Below, one piece after another: positions 51,670 through 60,140 of a DNA stretch of 64,000 nt. The notes under the pieces are model-generated. The model was not told the origin of the DNA. It saw only the letters and a program-made list of their open reading frames with translations, and searched no databases. The stretch covers positions 9,617,486-9,681,485 of the forward strand of contig NZ_CP022161.1 in the NCBI RefSeq assembly GCF_002214185.1. The letters run 5' to 3'. Each line of letters opens with the position of its first letter. The first letter of the stretch is position 1. The DNA is from Streptomyces capitiformicae. GTDB lineage: Bacteria; Actinomycetota; Actinomycetes; Streptomycetales; Streptomycetaceae. A program made the translations under genes and the position numbers.

Positions 51670-51922
51670 CCGCGGTCAGCGCGGTCAGCGCGGTCAGCGC
51701 GGTCAGCGCGGTCAGCGCGGTCAGCGCGGTCAGCGCGGTCAGCGCGGTCAGCGGCACTGTCGGCCAGGTCGGCACGGTCAGCTCCATCGGCACGGTCGGC
51801 CAGGTCGGCACGGTCAGCTCCATCGGCACGGTCGGCCAGGTCGGCACGGTCAGCTCCATCGGCACGGTCGGCCAGGTCAGCGACCCGGTCAGTCCGGTCG
51901 GCCGAGTCGGCTCGGTCCCCAT
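51497..51922 (-). pseudogene. 5' stub of the second sugar permease gene (ngcG position), fused out of frame
   Basis: An ATG at 51922 overlaps the stop of the permease gene (TGATG on the minus strand), exactly where a coupled second permease gene is expected. The frame gives MGTEPTRPTGLTGSLTWPTV, then 12-residue repeats (PMELTVPTWPTV), then LTA repeats, and finally passes through paralogue C in a foreign, Arg-rich frame to a stop at 51497. No membrane helix or EAA motif follows. I read it as the repeat-rich N-terminus of a lost MalG/NgcG-type permease joined to a neighbouring gene by deletion. Confidence 0.55.
51674..51921. repeat. Nested 9-bp and 36-bp tandem repeats
   Basis: Nine copies of ggtcagcgc (51674-51754, the last imperfect), then three copies of a 36-bp unit made of four related 9-mers (about 51758-51865) and a degenerate tail to 51921. 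All units keep the 9-bp phase, so in the permease-coupled minus frame they encode regular LTA and TVPTWP-type repeats. Confidence 0.92.
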
Positions 51923-52851
51923 CAGTACTCCAGCCGCTCGCGTCGGCCGAGCTTCATCACGATCGCGACGAAGAGCAGCGTGACGACGAGCAGGGCGACG
52001 CCGATCGTCGTCGCGTACGCGGCCTGGCCGTCGCGGAACGCCTTCTGGTAGACGTACAGCGGCAGGACCGTCGTCGAATAGTCGGGGCCGCCGCCGTTGG
52101 GGCCCACGGTCATGATCTGTACGACCGCGAAGGACTCGGCGCCCAGCGCGAGGATGCCCATGTAGGCCCAGCCCGACTGCACGGTGTCCCAGAGCAGCGG
52201 CAGGGTGATCCTGAAGAACGTGGTGATGCGGTTCGCCCCGTCCAGCAGCGCGGCCTCGTAGTAGTCCCGGGGAATGGAGGCCATTCCGGCGGAGAAGAGC
52301 ACGACGAAGAATCCGACGGTGCTCCAGACGAGGACCGCGAAGACACACCACAGGGCGAGATCAGGATCGCCGAGCCAGTCGGGCTGGACATTGTCGAGAC
52401 CGATGAGCTTCAGACCGGAGTTGAGCGCGCCGCTGTTGGGGTTGTAGGCGAACTGGAACAGCAGGGCGACGATCGCGATCGACAGCACCTGCGGGAAGAA
52501 ATAGACGACCTTGTAGAAAGAGGAGCCGCGTACGCCCGCGATCGCGGCGCTCTTCCGGCGCCTGCCGCCGACGTTGAGCATGAAGGCGAAGAACAGGGCG
52601 AGAGTGAGCGTGACCAGCGGAAGCAGCACCACGAACAGCACGCTGTGCTGAAAGGACTTCCAGAAGACCTCGTCGTCGAGCATTCTCGTGAAGTTCTTGA
52701 ACCCCACCATCTTGAACTCGGGGCTCAGGCCGCTCCAGTCCGTGAACGAATAGTAGATGGACTGGATGAACGGCCAGACCACGAAGAGGCCGTAAATGGT
52801 CAGGGGGGCCGCCAAGAACCCCACGATGAAACGGTACTTGCCGTGCTGCAT
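51922..52851 (-). CDS. ngcF: ABC sugar transporter permease, NgcF/MalF type
   Basis: 309 residues starting MQHGKYRFIVGFLAAPLTIY with six membrane helices. The EAA loop that docks the ATPase is complete: YYEAALLDGANRITTFFRIT, LPLLWDTVQSGWAYMG. The C-terminus (FVAIVMKLGRRERLEY) is intact. It lies 92 bp after the binding-protein gene in the same direction, as in ngcEFG transporters for N-acetylglucosamine and chitobiose. The usual partner permease (NgcG) is missing, so the transporter is probably incomplete unless a second copy exists elsewhere. An ATPase (MsiK type) is normally supplied in trans. Confidence 0.87.
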   Translation of the reverse strand: MQHGKYRFIVGFLAAPLTIYGLFVVWPFIQSIYYSFTDWSGLSPEFKMVGFKNFTRMLDDEVFWKSFQHSVLFVVLLPLVTLTLALFFAFMLNVGGRRRKSAAIAGVRGSSFYKVVYFFPQVLSIAIVALLFQFAYNPNSGALNSGLKLIGLDNVQPDWLGDPDLALWCVFAVLVWSTVGFFVVLFSAGMASIPRDYYEAALLDGANRITTFFRITLPLLWDTVQSGWAYMGILALGAESFAVVQIMTVGPNGGGPDYSTTVLPLYVYQKAFRDGQAAYATTIGVALLVVTLLFVAIVMKLGRRERLEY

Positions 52852-52943
52852 TCCTACCGACCCGATCTTCCCACGAGCACCGCCGCCGACGTCACCATCA
52901 AGAGCCGGGGATTCCCGTCACCGTCGGAAATCCCCGGCCGCGC

Positions 52944-54410
52944 TCACTGGTGCTTGTAGTGCTTGATGGAGTCGTCCTTGGCCGCTTCATCGGCGTACCC
53001 CTGGATCTTCTTGATGGCCTCGGCCGGGGTGAGGCGGCCCGCCATCATCTCGCCGAGGCCGCCGACGCCGATCTTCTCCTTCTGCAGGGCCACGTACCAG
53101 TCCTGGATACGCGGGTTGACCACGTTGTCGCCGGCCTTCTCCAGGGCGGCGACTCCGGACTTCAGGCCGGGGGTCAACTCGATGCCGTCGGTGCCGCCGT
53201 TGAAGGCGGTCAGCGACTTCACCGACGAGGTGAAGTTCTTCGACGAGTCCTCGCCGAGCATGATGCGCAGCTGCTCCATGCCACCGTCGGGGTTCTTGGC
53301 CTTGGCGGGGACGACGAAGGGCTCGCCGCCGGACGCCCAGATGGTGCCGAAGGGCATCTTGTCCGAGCTGTCGATGCCGGACGGCGCGGACACGGCGAGG
53401 TCGAAGTCCGCCGGCATGGTCTTCGCCGCCTCGTTCTCCACCCAGGAGCCGTTCGGGATGAAGAGTGCCTTGCCCTCGGTCCAGGCAGTCTGTGACTGGA
53501 TGTGGTCCAGGCCGGGGGTGCCGTCGAGGATGTAGCCCTTCTTGTAGAGCTCGTAGTAGGCCTCGAAGCAGGTCTTGACCGCAGGGTGCTTCCAGGCGTT
53601 GGGCTCCAGGTTGTCGATCGCGTCCAGGACCTCGGCGCCGCCGACCTTGGCGATCATCGGGTAGAGCGAGAAGGGGATGTAGTACGGGTGCTTGCCCGCG
53701 TACGTCCAGCCCGCCATGCCCTTCTTCTTCGCCTTCTCACAGACCGCGAGCATGTCGTCCCAGGTCTCCGGGTAGGCGGCGTCGAGCGAGTCCAGCGCCT
53801 TCTGGGAGTACCACACACCGTAGACGGTGTACGCGTAGTACATGATCCAGACCGGGTCGCCGTCGAACTGGCCCATCTCGACAATGCCGGGGCGCAGGGT
53901 GTCCCGGACCTTCTTGTTCGGGTCGTCGACGGACGGCGCGTCCAGCAGCGGGGTGAGGTCGGCGAGTTGCTTCTGGCCCACGAGGACGCCCATGTCCATC
54001 TGCTCGGCACCCGAGTTGTCGATCAGATCCGGCGGCGTGCCCTGGTTGAAGCGCGGCTGGAGGACCGACTGGATCTTCTGGGTCGAGGAGAACTTGACCT
54101 TCGCGTCGGGAAACTTCTTCTCGTAGACGGCCTTGGCGTCCTCGGCGTACTTCGTGCCGAAGCCGCCGTCGAAGATGACGATCTCCAGCGGCGCGCTCTC
54201 ATTGACGGCGAGCGGGTTCTCCGCCGTCTTCTCGCCCTTCTCCACCTTCTCGCCACTGTCGCCGTCACCGCCGCTGGCACAGGCGGACAGGAAGCTCATC
54301 GTGGGGACGGAGATCAGGCCCAGCGCGACGGAGCGCTTGATCAGATCGCGGCGGCCGACACCTGCGGAGCCGTTGTCGTACCCGGTGTTCTCAGCGGTAG
54401 TGGATCCCAT
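52944..54410 (-). CDS. ngcE: ABC sugar-binding lipoprotein, NgcE type
   Basis: 488 residues from the ATG at 54410 (MGSTTAENTGYDNGSAGVGR). GRRDLIKRSVALGLISVPTM with lipobox LSACAS is the Tat-style lipoprotein leader characteristic of NgcE proteins. The rest is a solute-binding protein (EIVIFDGGFGTKYAEDAKAV, YEKKFPDAKVKFSSTQKIQS, VWIMYYAYTVYGVWYSQKAL, PNGSWVENEAAKTMPADFDL). It would bind GlcNAc, chitobiose or another oligosaccharide outside the membrane. A DasR-like box lies about 200 bp upstream. The divergent neighbour is a GH92 mannosidase, so the substrate may not be chitin-derived here. Confidence 0.9.
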   Translation of the reverse strand: MGSTTAENTGYDNGSAGVGRRDLIKRSVALGLISVPTMSFLSACASGGDGDSGEKVEKGEKTAENPLAVNESAPLEIVIFDGGFGTKYAEDAKAVYEKKFPDAKVKFSSTQKIQSVLQPRFNQGTPPDLIDNSGAEQMDMGVLVGQKQLADLTPLLDAPSVDDPNKKVRDTLRPGIVEMGQFDGDPVWIMYYAYTVYGVWYSQKALDSLDAAYPETWDDMLAVCEKAKKKGMAGWTYAGKHPYYIPFSLYPMIAKVGGAEVLDAIDNLEPNAWKHPAVKTCFEAYYELYKKGYILDGTPGLDHIQSQTAWTEGKALFIPNGSWVENEAAKTMPADFDLAVSAPSGIDSSDKMPFGTIWASGGEPFVVPAKAKNPDGGMEQLRIMLGEDSSKNFTSSVKSLTAFNGGTDGIELTPGLKSGVAALEKAGDNVVNPRIQDWYVALQKEKIGVGGLGEMMAGRLTPAEAIKKIQGYADEAAKDDSIKHYKHQ

Positions 54411-54605
54411 GCTCAAGTCCTCGCCTTCTCCAGGACTCAGGCGGTGAACCGGATCCTCCCGGCACCGCGGTCGGTTCAAGCTGGGTCGTGCGTGAGGATT
54501 CAACAGCGGCAGGACGGCGGTCCGCGGCGTGACACGTCCGCGATCACCGGTAATTCCCCCCGGGTCGTGCCTGCCCACACCTGTGTGCCCACTATGCGGA
54601 CGCCG

Positions 54606-54621
54606 ACAGGTATAGTCCACT
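54606..54621. promoter_or_regulatory. DasR-responsive-element-like box
   Basis: acaggtatagtccact matches 13 of 16 positions of the dre consensus ACTGGTCTAGACCACT. It lies between the divergent ngcE-like and GH92 genes. DasR represses GlcNAc uptake and chitin genes in Streptomyces, which fits the NgcE assignment. On the minus strand a TATACC overlaps it 18 bp after TTGCCC, so it may cover the ngcE promoter. Confidence 0.5.
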
Positions 54622-54760
54622 TCCCGGCAGGGGGGCAAGATCGAATGCAAGGTTGGCCATTGGTCTTTTCCGAGTTGAGACCTCTCGGAAATATGAGCGC
54701 CCTTGCGTCACCTGACCAGAAAATCTCCGCCATTCACCCCGGATGGCTCACACAACACCC

Positions 54761-54822
54761 TTGACATCACTCGCCACTTGAACCACTACTGGTCCCTGCG
54801 TTACGCGGTCGACAACGTTGTC
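54761..54822 (+). promoter_or_regulatory. Promoter and LacI-type operator of the GH92 gene
   Basis: TTGACA at 54761 is a likely -35 element. The perfect 12-bp palindrome GACAACGTTGTC is at 54811-54822, 28 bp before the GH92 start and 50 bp after TTGACA. It is a typical LacI/GalR-family operator. The same palindrome occurs at 58802 in similar promoter geometry. Confidence 0.65.
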
Positions 54823-54849
54823 TAAGTCGTTCAGGGAGGGTGCTCGCGC

Positions 54850-57800
54850 ATGCGGCTCGGGTGGTGGGACGGATGGATTTCCACGGCGGCTCCGGGGGCT
54901 GCCGCTTTCGCTCTGGTGGTGGCCGCACAGGGGGCGGCCCTCGCGTTACCGGACCGCCCGGCGGCGGACCGGCAGTTCGCTTCCTCGTTCGAGTCAGGTG
55001 ATCCGGCACCGGACTGGCTGAACACCGTCGACACGGCACCCGACGGCTCCCCACGCGCGTCCGGCGTCGACGGCGGCTACACCACCGGCATCCCCGGCGG
55101 CATCACCGACCGCGTCACGGACGTCCGGGCGAGCGGCGAGAACACGGGCGGCGGCGAGGTAAAGGAGAACCTCGTCGACGGCGAGCCCGGCACCAAGTGG
55201 CTCACCTTCCAGCCCACGGGCTGGGCCGAGTTCGATCTCGACCAGCCGGCCAAGGTGGTCACGTACGCGCTGACCTCGGCGAACGACTTCGAGACGCGCG
55301 ACCCGAAGGACTGGACCCTCCGGGGCTCCACCGACGGCAAGGACTGGCGCACCCTCGACACCAGATCGGGCGAGAGATTCGAGGAGCGGTTCCAGACCAG
55401 GTCGTACGGCATCCCCGCCGACGCTGCGGCCGAGTACCGCCACTTCCGCCTCGACATCACCAGGAACAACGGCGCCGCCACCATCACCCAGCTCGCCGAC
55501 GTGCAGTTCTCCACGGGCGGCGGCGAGGCGCCCGCGCCGAAGGAGATGCGCTCGCACGTCGACCGGGGTCCGAGCGGCTCGGCGACCGCGAAGGCGGGCA
55601 TGGGCTTCACCGGCAAGCGGGCCCTCAGGTACGCGGGCCGGCACACGGCGGACGGCCGGGCGTACTCGTACAACAAGGTCTTCGACGTGGACGTGACCGT
55701 CGAGCGGGACACCGAGCTGGCGTACCGGATCTTCCCGTCGATGGCGGACGGCGATCTGGACTACGACGCCACCCACGCGGCCGTGGACCTGGTCTTCACG
55801 GACGGCACCTCGCTGAGCGGGCTGCGCGCCGTCGACCAGCACGGATTCCCGCTGACGCCGCGTGGACAGGGCGCGGCGAAGGTGCTGTACGTCAACCAGT
55901 GGAACGACGTGGTCTCCCGGATCGGCTCGGTCGCCGCCGGGAAGACCGTGGACCGCATTCTGGTGGCGTACGACTCCCCCAGGGGTCCGGCGAGGTTCCG
56001 CGGCTGGCTCGACGATGTGACGCTGCGGGTCCGGGCCCCCGAACGGCCGAAGGCGCACCTCTCCGACTACGCGGTCACCACCCGTGGCACCAACTCCAGC
56101 GGCGGCTTCTCCCGGGGCAACAACTTCCCCGCGACGGCCGTGCCGCACGGCTTCAACTTCTGGACTCCGGTGACCAACGCGGGCTCTCTCAGCTGGCTGT
56201 ACGACTACGCGCGGGCCAACAACGCGGACAACCTGCCGACCATCCAGGCGTTCAGCGCCAGCCATGAGCCGAGCCCCTGGATGGGCGACCGCCAGACCTT
56301 CCAGGTGATGCCGTCTGCCGCGTCCGGCACCCCCGACACCGGCCGCACCGCGCGGGCGCTGCCCTTCCGGCACGAGAACGAGACGGCCCGGCCGTACTAC
56401 TACGGGGTGCGCTTCGAGAACGGCGTCAAAGCGGAGATGGCCCCGACCGACCACGCGGCGGCGCTGCGCTTCACCTACCCGGGCGACGACGCGAGCGTGC
56501 TCTTCGACAACGTCACGGACGAAGGGGGGCTGACCCTGGACAAGGACGCCGGGGTGGTGACCGGGTACTCGGACGTGAAGTCCGGCCTCTCGACCGGGGC
56601 GACCCGCCTCTTCCTCTACGGGGTGTTCGACGCGCCGGTGACGGGCGGCGACTCGGCCGGGGTGAAGGGCCACCTCCGCTTCGACGCGGGCACGGACCGC
56701 GCGGTGACGCTGCGCCTCGCCACCTCTCTCATCAGCGTCGACCAGGCGAAGGACAACCTGCGCCAGGAGATCCCGGAGGGCACGGGGTTCGAGACGGTAC
56801 GGGACCGGGCTCGGGCGCAGTGGGACCGCGTCCTCGGGAAGGTGGAGGTCGAGGGCGCCACCCCGGACCAGCTCACGACGTTGTACTCCAACCTGTACCG
56901 GCTGTACCTGTATCCCAACTCGGGCTTCGAGAAGGTCGGTTCGACGTACCAGTACGCCTCACCCTTCTCGCCCATGACGGGACCTGACACCCCGACGCGC
57001 ACGGGCGCGAAGATCGTCGACGGCAAGGTCTACGTCAACAACGGCTTCTGGGACACGTACAGGACGACATGGCCGGCGTACTCGCTCCTGACGCCTGCTC
57101 AGGCGGGCAAGATGGTCGACGGTTTCGTGCAGCAGTACAAGGACGGCGGCTGGACCTCCCGCTGGTCCTCCCCCGGCTACGCGGACCTCATGACGGGCAC
57201 GTCGTCGGACGTGGCGTTCGCGGACGCGTACGTCAAGGGCGTCGACTTCGACGCGAAGGCGGCGTACGAGGCGGCCGTCAAGAACGCCACGGTCGTCCCG
57301 CCGTCCTCCGGCGTCGGCCGTAAGGGCATGACCACCTCGCCCTTCCTCGGCTACACGAGCACCGACACCCACGAGGGCCTCTCCTGGGCACTGGAGGGCT
57401 ACCTCAACGACTACGGCATCGCCCGCATGGGCCAGGCCCTGTACAAGAAGACGGGTGAGAAGCGCTACAAGGAAGAGGCCGCCTACTTCCTCGACCGGGC
57501 GCAGGACTATGTGCAGTTGTTCGACTCCACGGCCGGCTTCTTCCAGGGCCGGGACGGCAACGGCGCCTGGCGGCTCGACTCCGCGAAGTACGACCCCCGC
57601 GTCTGGGGCCACGACTACACCGAGACCAACGGCTGGGGTTACGCCTTCAGCACCCCGCAGGACAGCAAGGGCCTGGCCAACCTGTACGGCGGCCGCGGCG
57701 GCCTGGCGCAGAAGCTCGACACCTACTTCTCCACCCCGGAGACGGCCTCGCCCGAGTTCGTCGGCTCCTACGGCGGAGTCATCCACGAGATGACCGAGGC

Positions 57801-58668
57801 GCGTGACGTACGGATGGGCATGTACGGTCACTCCAACCAGGTCGCCCATCACGCGATCTACATGTACGACGCCGCCGGTCAGCCCTGGAAGGCCCAGGCG
57901 AAGGTCCGCGAGGTCCTCTCCCGCCTCTACGTCGGCAGCGACATCGGCCAGGGCTACCACGGCGACGAGGACAACGGCGAGCAGTCCGCCTGGTATCTGT
58001 TCTCCGCGCTCGGCTTCTACCCGCTGGTGATGGGCAGCGGCGAATACGCCATCGGCTCCCCGCTGTTCACGAAAGCGACCGTCCACCTGGAGAACGGCAG
58101 GGACCTCGTGATCCGAGCGCCCGAGAACAGTGCGAAGAACGTGTACGTGCAGGGGCTCAGGGTCAACGGCAAGGCGTGGAAGTCGACTTCACTGCCGCAC
58201 GCGCTGATCGCGAAGGGCGGTGTGCTGGAGTTCGACATGGGCCCGAAGCCCTCGCGCTGGGGCACGGGCGAGAGCGCGGCCCCCGTGTCGATCACGAAGA
58301 ACGACAAAGTGCCGTCACCGCGCTCGGACGCCGTCGAGGGCGGCGGGGAGCCCGACGGGGAGCTGTTCGACAACACGTCGTCGACGAAGGCGTCGGTGAA
58401 GACGGTCGGTTTCCCGATTGCCGCTGCCACCAAGGCGGTTCAGTACACGCTGACCTCGTCCGACCGCGCCGAGGCGCCGACCGGCTGGACCCTCCAGGCC
58501 TCGACCGACGGCACCACCTGGAAGCCCCTCGACCGACGTACCGGCGAGTCGTTCACCTGGGACCGCCAGACCCGGGCCTTCTCGATCCCGGCCCCGAGCG
58601 CGTACCGCCACTACCGCCTGGTTCTCGACGAGACGGCGACTCTGGCGGAGGTGGAGCTACTGGCCTGA
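54850..58668 (+). CDS. Secreted GH92 alpha-mannosidase with two F5/8 type C domains
   Basis: 1272 residues, ribosome binding site GGGAGGG at 54834. An N-terminal helix (APGAAAFALVVAAQGAALAL) is the export signal. Residues about 90-215 are an F5/8 type C (discoidin) domain (VKENLVDGEPGTKWLTFQPT, PKDWTLRGSTDGKDWRTLDT). Residues 390-640 are the GH92 N-terminal beta domain and 650-1130 the catalytic barrel, with GYTSTDTHEGLSWALEGYLN, HDYTETNGWGYAFSTPQDS (catalytic Glu) and GYHGDEDNGEQSAWYLFSAL, GFYPLVMGSGEYAIGSPLF. A second F5/8 type C domain ends the protein (TGWTLQASTDGTTWKPLDRR). GH92 enzymes are calcium-dependent exo-alpha-mannosidases of fungal or host N-glycans. Divergent from the sugar transporter, with a LacI-type operator. 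Confidence 0.95.
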   Translation: MRLGWWDGWISTAAPGAAAFALVVAAQGAALALPDRPAADRQFASSFESGDPAPDWLNTVDTAPDGSPRASGVDGGYTTGIPGGITDRVTDVRASGENTGGGEVKENLVDGEPGTKWLTFQPTGWAEFDLDQPAKVVTYALTSANDFETRDPKDWTLRGSTDGKDWRTLDTRSGERFEERFQTRSYGIPADAAAEYRHFRLDITRNNGAATITQLADVQFSTGGGEAPAPKEMRSHVDRGPSGSATAKAGMGFTGKRALRYAGRHTADGRAYSYNKVFDVDVTVERDTELAYRIFPSMADGDLDYDATHAAVDLVFTDGTSLSGLRAVDQHGFPLTPRGQGAAKVLYVNQWNDVVSRIGSVAAGKTVDRILVAYDSPRGPARFRGWLDDVTLRVRAPERPKAHLSDYAVTTRGTNSSGGFSRGNNFPATAVPHGFNFWTPVTNAGSLSWLYDYARANNADNLPTIQAFSASHEPSPWMGDRQTFQVMPSAASGTPDTGRTARALPFRHENETARPYYYGVRFENGVKAEMAPTDHAAALRFTYPGDDASVLFDNVTDEGGLTLDKDAGVVTGYSDVKSGLSTGATRLFLYGVFDAPVTGGDSAGVKGHLRFDAGTDRAVTLRLATSLISVDQAKDNLRQEIPEGTGFETVRDRARAQWDRVLGKVEVEGATPDQLTTLYSNLYRLYLYPNSGFEKVGSTYQYASPFSPMTGPDTPTRTGAKIVDGKVYVNNGFWDTYRTTWPAYSLLTPAQAGKMVDGFVQQYKDGGWTSRWSSPGYADLMTGTSSDVAFADAYVKGVDFDAKAAYEAAVKNATVVPPSSGVGRKGMTTSPFLGYTSTDTHEGLSWALEGYLNDYGIARMGQALYKKTGEKRYKEEAAYFLDRAQDYVQLFDSTAGFFQGRDGNGAWRLDSAKYDPRVWGHDYTETNGWGYAFSTPQDSKGLANLYGGRGGLAQKLDTYFSTPETASPEFVGSYGGVIHEMTEARDVRMGMYGHSNQVAHHAIYMYDAAGQPWKAQAKVREVLSRLYVGSDIGQGYHGDEDNGEQSAWYLFSALGFYPLVMGSGEYAIGSPLFTKATVHLENGRDLVIRAPENSAKNVYVQGLRVNGKAWKSTSLPHALIAKGGVLEFDMGPKPSRWGTGESAAPVSITKNDKVPSPRSDAVEGGGEPDGELFDNTSSTKASVKTVGFPIAAATKAVQYTLTSSDRAEAPTGWTLQASTDGTTWKPLDRRTGESFTWDRQTRAFSIPAPSAYRHYRLVLDETATLAEVELLA

Positions 58669-58754
58669 GGCCGACGCGAGCGACCCGGCACTCGTCCGGA
58701 GCCGAGAACAGTATGAACACAAAGGCTCCGACGGCCCTCAACTCCCCAACTGGT

Positions 58755-58813
58755 TTGACTTTGCCGTCCGTTGAGGCGGTAGAGTCTTGTATAGATCACT
58801 CGACAACGTTGTC
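58755..58813 (+). promoter_or_regulatory. Orphan promoter with LacI-type operator
   Basis: TTGACT at 58755, a TAGAGT at about 58781 and the palindrome GACAACGTTGTC at 58802-58813 repeat the architecture of the GH92 promoter. Both flanking genes point towards it, so no gene follows. A strong hairpin lies 74 bp downstream. It could drive a short regulated RNA or be the leftover promoter of a deleted gene. Confidence 0.5.
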
Positions 58814-58886
58814 TCGTCGTCGCCCGGTCTTCTCGAACCACTCCCCCTCCACTGCCGGTTTCCCCCGTACCGGCAGCGGCTCACGG

Positions 58887-58923
58887 ACCGGGTGGGCACG
58901 CACCGTCCGCCCACCCGGTCCAC
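58887..58923. terminator. Bidirectional terminator between GH92 and LPMO genes
   Basis: Perfect 13-bp stem ggaccgggtgggc / gcccacccggtcc with an 11-nt loop, just downstream of the minus-strand LPMO stop and downstream of the orphan plus-strand promoter. Confidence 0.8.
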
Positions 58924-58931
58924 CGAGCCTT

Positions 58932-60005
58932 TCAGCCCACCCGGCAGGGCAAGGTCGTCGCGGGATCACCTCCCGATCCCTGCACGACGTATCCGAACGT
59001 GGCGGTCTCGCCAGGATCCAACGCCCCGTTCCAGTTGGCGTTGTGGACCATCACGTCCTGTCCGGTGTAAGTGGCGTTGCCGCTCCAGAGGCTGTCGACC
59101 TTCTGTCCGGTCGGCAGCGTCCAGTTGACCATCCAGCCGAGCATCGGCACGTCACCGGTGTTGGTGACGACGGCCTCGGACTGGTAGCCGCCGGCCCAAC
59201 TGCCCGTCGTACGGCGCGTCGCGGAGCACTCACCCGGTACCGGGTCGGTGGGGTTGCCCGGTTCCTTGATGCCGGTCACCTCGCCGTTGCCGCCGTCGAA
59301 GACGACGTCGGAGCAGGAGTAGAAGGTCTCCTGGCTGTCGGAGCGCTGCCAGACCATGTAGATGAGGTGGCGGCCCGACTTGTTGGCGGGCAGCTGCCCG
59401 CGCCAGGAGTAGTTGGCCTCGACCGTGCCCGGGCTCCCGTTCAGCGGCGGGTGGTCGACGCTCAGGAACGGCTGCTCCTCCATGTCGTTCCAGGTGAGCG
59501 TCTTGGTCGGGTCGAAGCCGTCCTTGGTGATGTAGACGTAGAACCAGCCCGGGTGCGCCGCCCACGCGTTGTACGAGAAGTCGACGGTCGCGCCGGAGGT
59601 GAGATGGGTCAACGGCCAGTCGGCGCTGGGGGTGTTGAACCCGGTGAAGTTGGTGTTGCCGCCGCTGCACAGCTGGCCGTCCGGGACGAATCCCCGGGTG
59701 CGACCGGCGCCGTCCGAACGGAGCACCGAGAACCAGTTGTAGAACGGGGTCGTCCCGCTCACCTGCTGTGCGGCTCTGCAGGCCGGGTTGACCGGTTTGA
59801 TCTCCCCGGTGTCGGTCAGCCCGTCCTGCCAGCACAGGAATGTACGGCTGCCGGGCTTCATCGGGGTGCCGTGCGCCTCCGCCTTGCCACTGCCGGCGGT
59901 GACGACCAGGCCGAGCGCCGGGATCGTCGTCACGAGGGCGAGCAGGACGAGGAGGAGGGCACGGTGGCGTTTGGGCAGCCCTAATCGTATTGTTGTCACG
60001 TGCAT
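58932..60005 (-). CDS. AA10 lytic polysaccharide monooxygenase with CBM2
   Basis: 357 residues from the ATG at 60005 with AAGGAG upstream. The signal peptide (RALLLVLLALVTTIPALGLV ... KAEA) is cleaved before HGTPMKPGSRTFLCW, leaving the N-terminal histidine of the copper brace. The second copper histidine is in NAWAAHPGWFYVYI, and RHLIYMVWQRSDSQETFYSC is the family end motif. After a PGNPTDPVPGE linker, residues about 255-357 are a CBM2 (WAGGYQSEAVVTNTGDVPML, GWMVNWTLPTGQKVDSLWSG, NANWNGALDPGETATFGYV). This is the cellulose-active Streptomyces type. A perfect CebR box lies 122 bp upstream of the start, consistent with induction by cellobiose. Confidence 0.95.
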   Translation of the reverse strand: MHVTTIRLGLPKRHRALLLVLLALVTTIPALGLVVTAGSGKAEAHGTPMKPGSRTFLCWQDGLTDTGEIKPVNPACRAAQQVSGTTPFYNWFSVLRSDGAGRTRGFVPDGQLCSGGNTNFTGFNTPSADWPLTHLTSGATVDFSYNAWAAHPGWFYVYITKDGFDPTKTLTWNDMEEQPFLSVDHPPLNGSPGTVEANYSWRGQLPANKSGRHLIYMVWQRSDSQETFYSCSDVVFDGGNGEVTGIKEPGNPTDPVPGECSATRRTTGSWAGGYQSEAVVTNTGDVPMLGWMVNWTLPTGQKVDSLWSGNATYTGQDVMVHNANWNGALDPGETATFGYVVQGSGGDPATTLPCRVG

Positions 60006-60126
60006 GACAAACGCTCCTTGGGTGTACGGCCTTGAGGAACGTGCGCGTGTGCATGTGTATGTGTGTGGATGAGTGGTGCGGGGTGGAAGCGAGTCCGGGG
60101 CGGCGGGTTCCGGTCCACCGCTCTTA

Positions 60127-60140
60127 TGGGAGCGCTCCCA
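60127..60140. promoter_or_regulatory. CebR-type operator
   Basis: TGGGAGCGCTCCCA, the perfect 14-bp CebR palindrome known from cellulose-utilisation genes of Streptomyces, upstream of the LPMO gene. Confidence 0.9.

Noticed and set aside
51674..51921. Possible CRISPR array
   Set aside because: The units are contiguous 9-mers and 36-mers with no unique spacers and no cas genes nearby.
51352..52959. A 535-codon plus-strand open frame with SAR repeats
   Set aside because: It is the shadow of the permease gene and the tandem repeat; the permease frame has clear membrane helices and an EAA motif.
54773..54800. A second dre site around the actggtcc near the GH92 promoter
   Set aside because: Only a half-site is present; the opposite arm does not match.
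54994..56673. A 559-codon minus-strand frame inside the GH92 gene
   Set aside because: Shadow of the GH92 coding sequence, rich in Arg/Gly/Val with no start signals.
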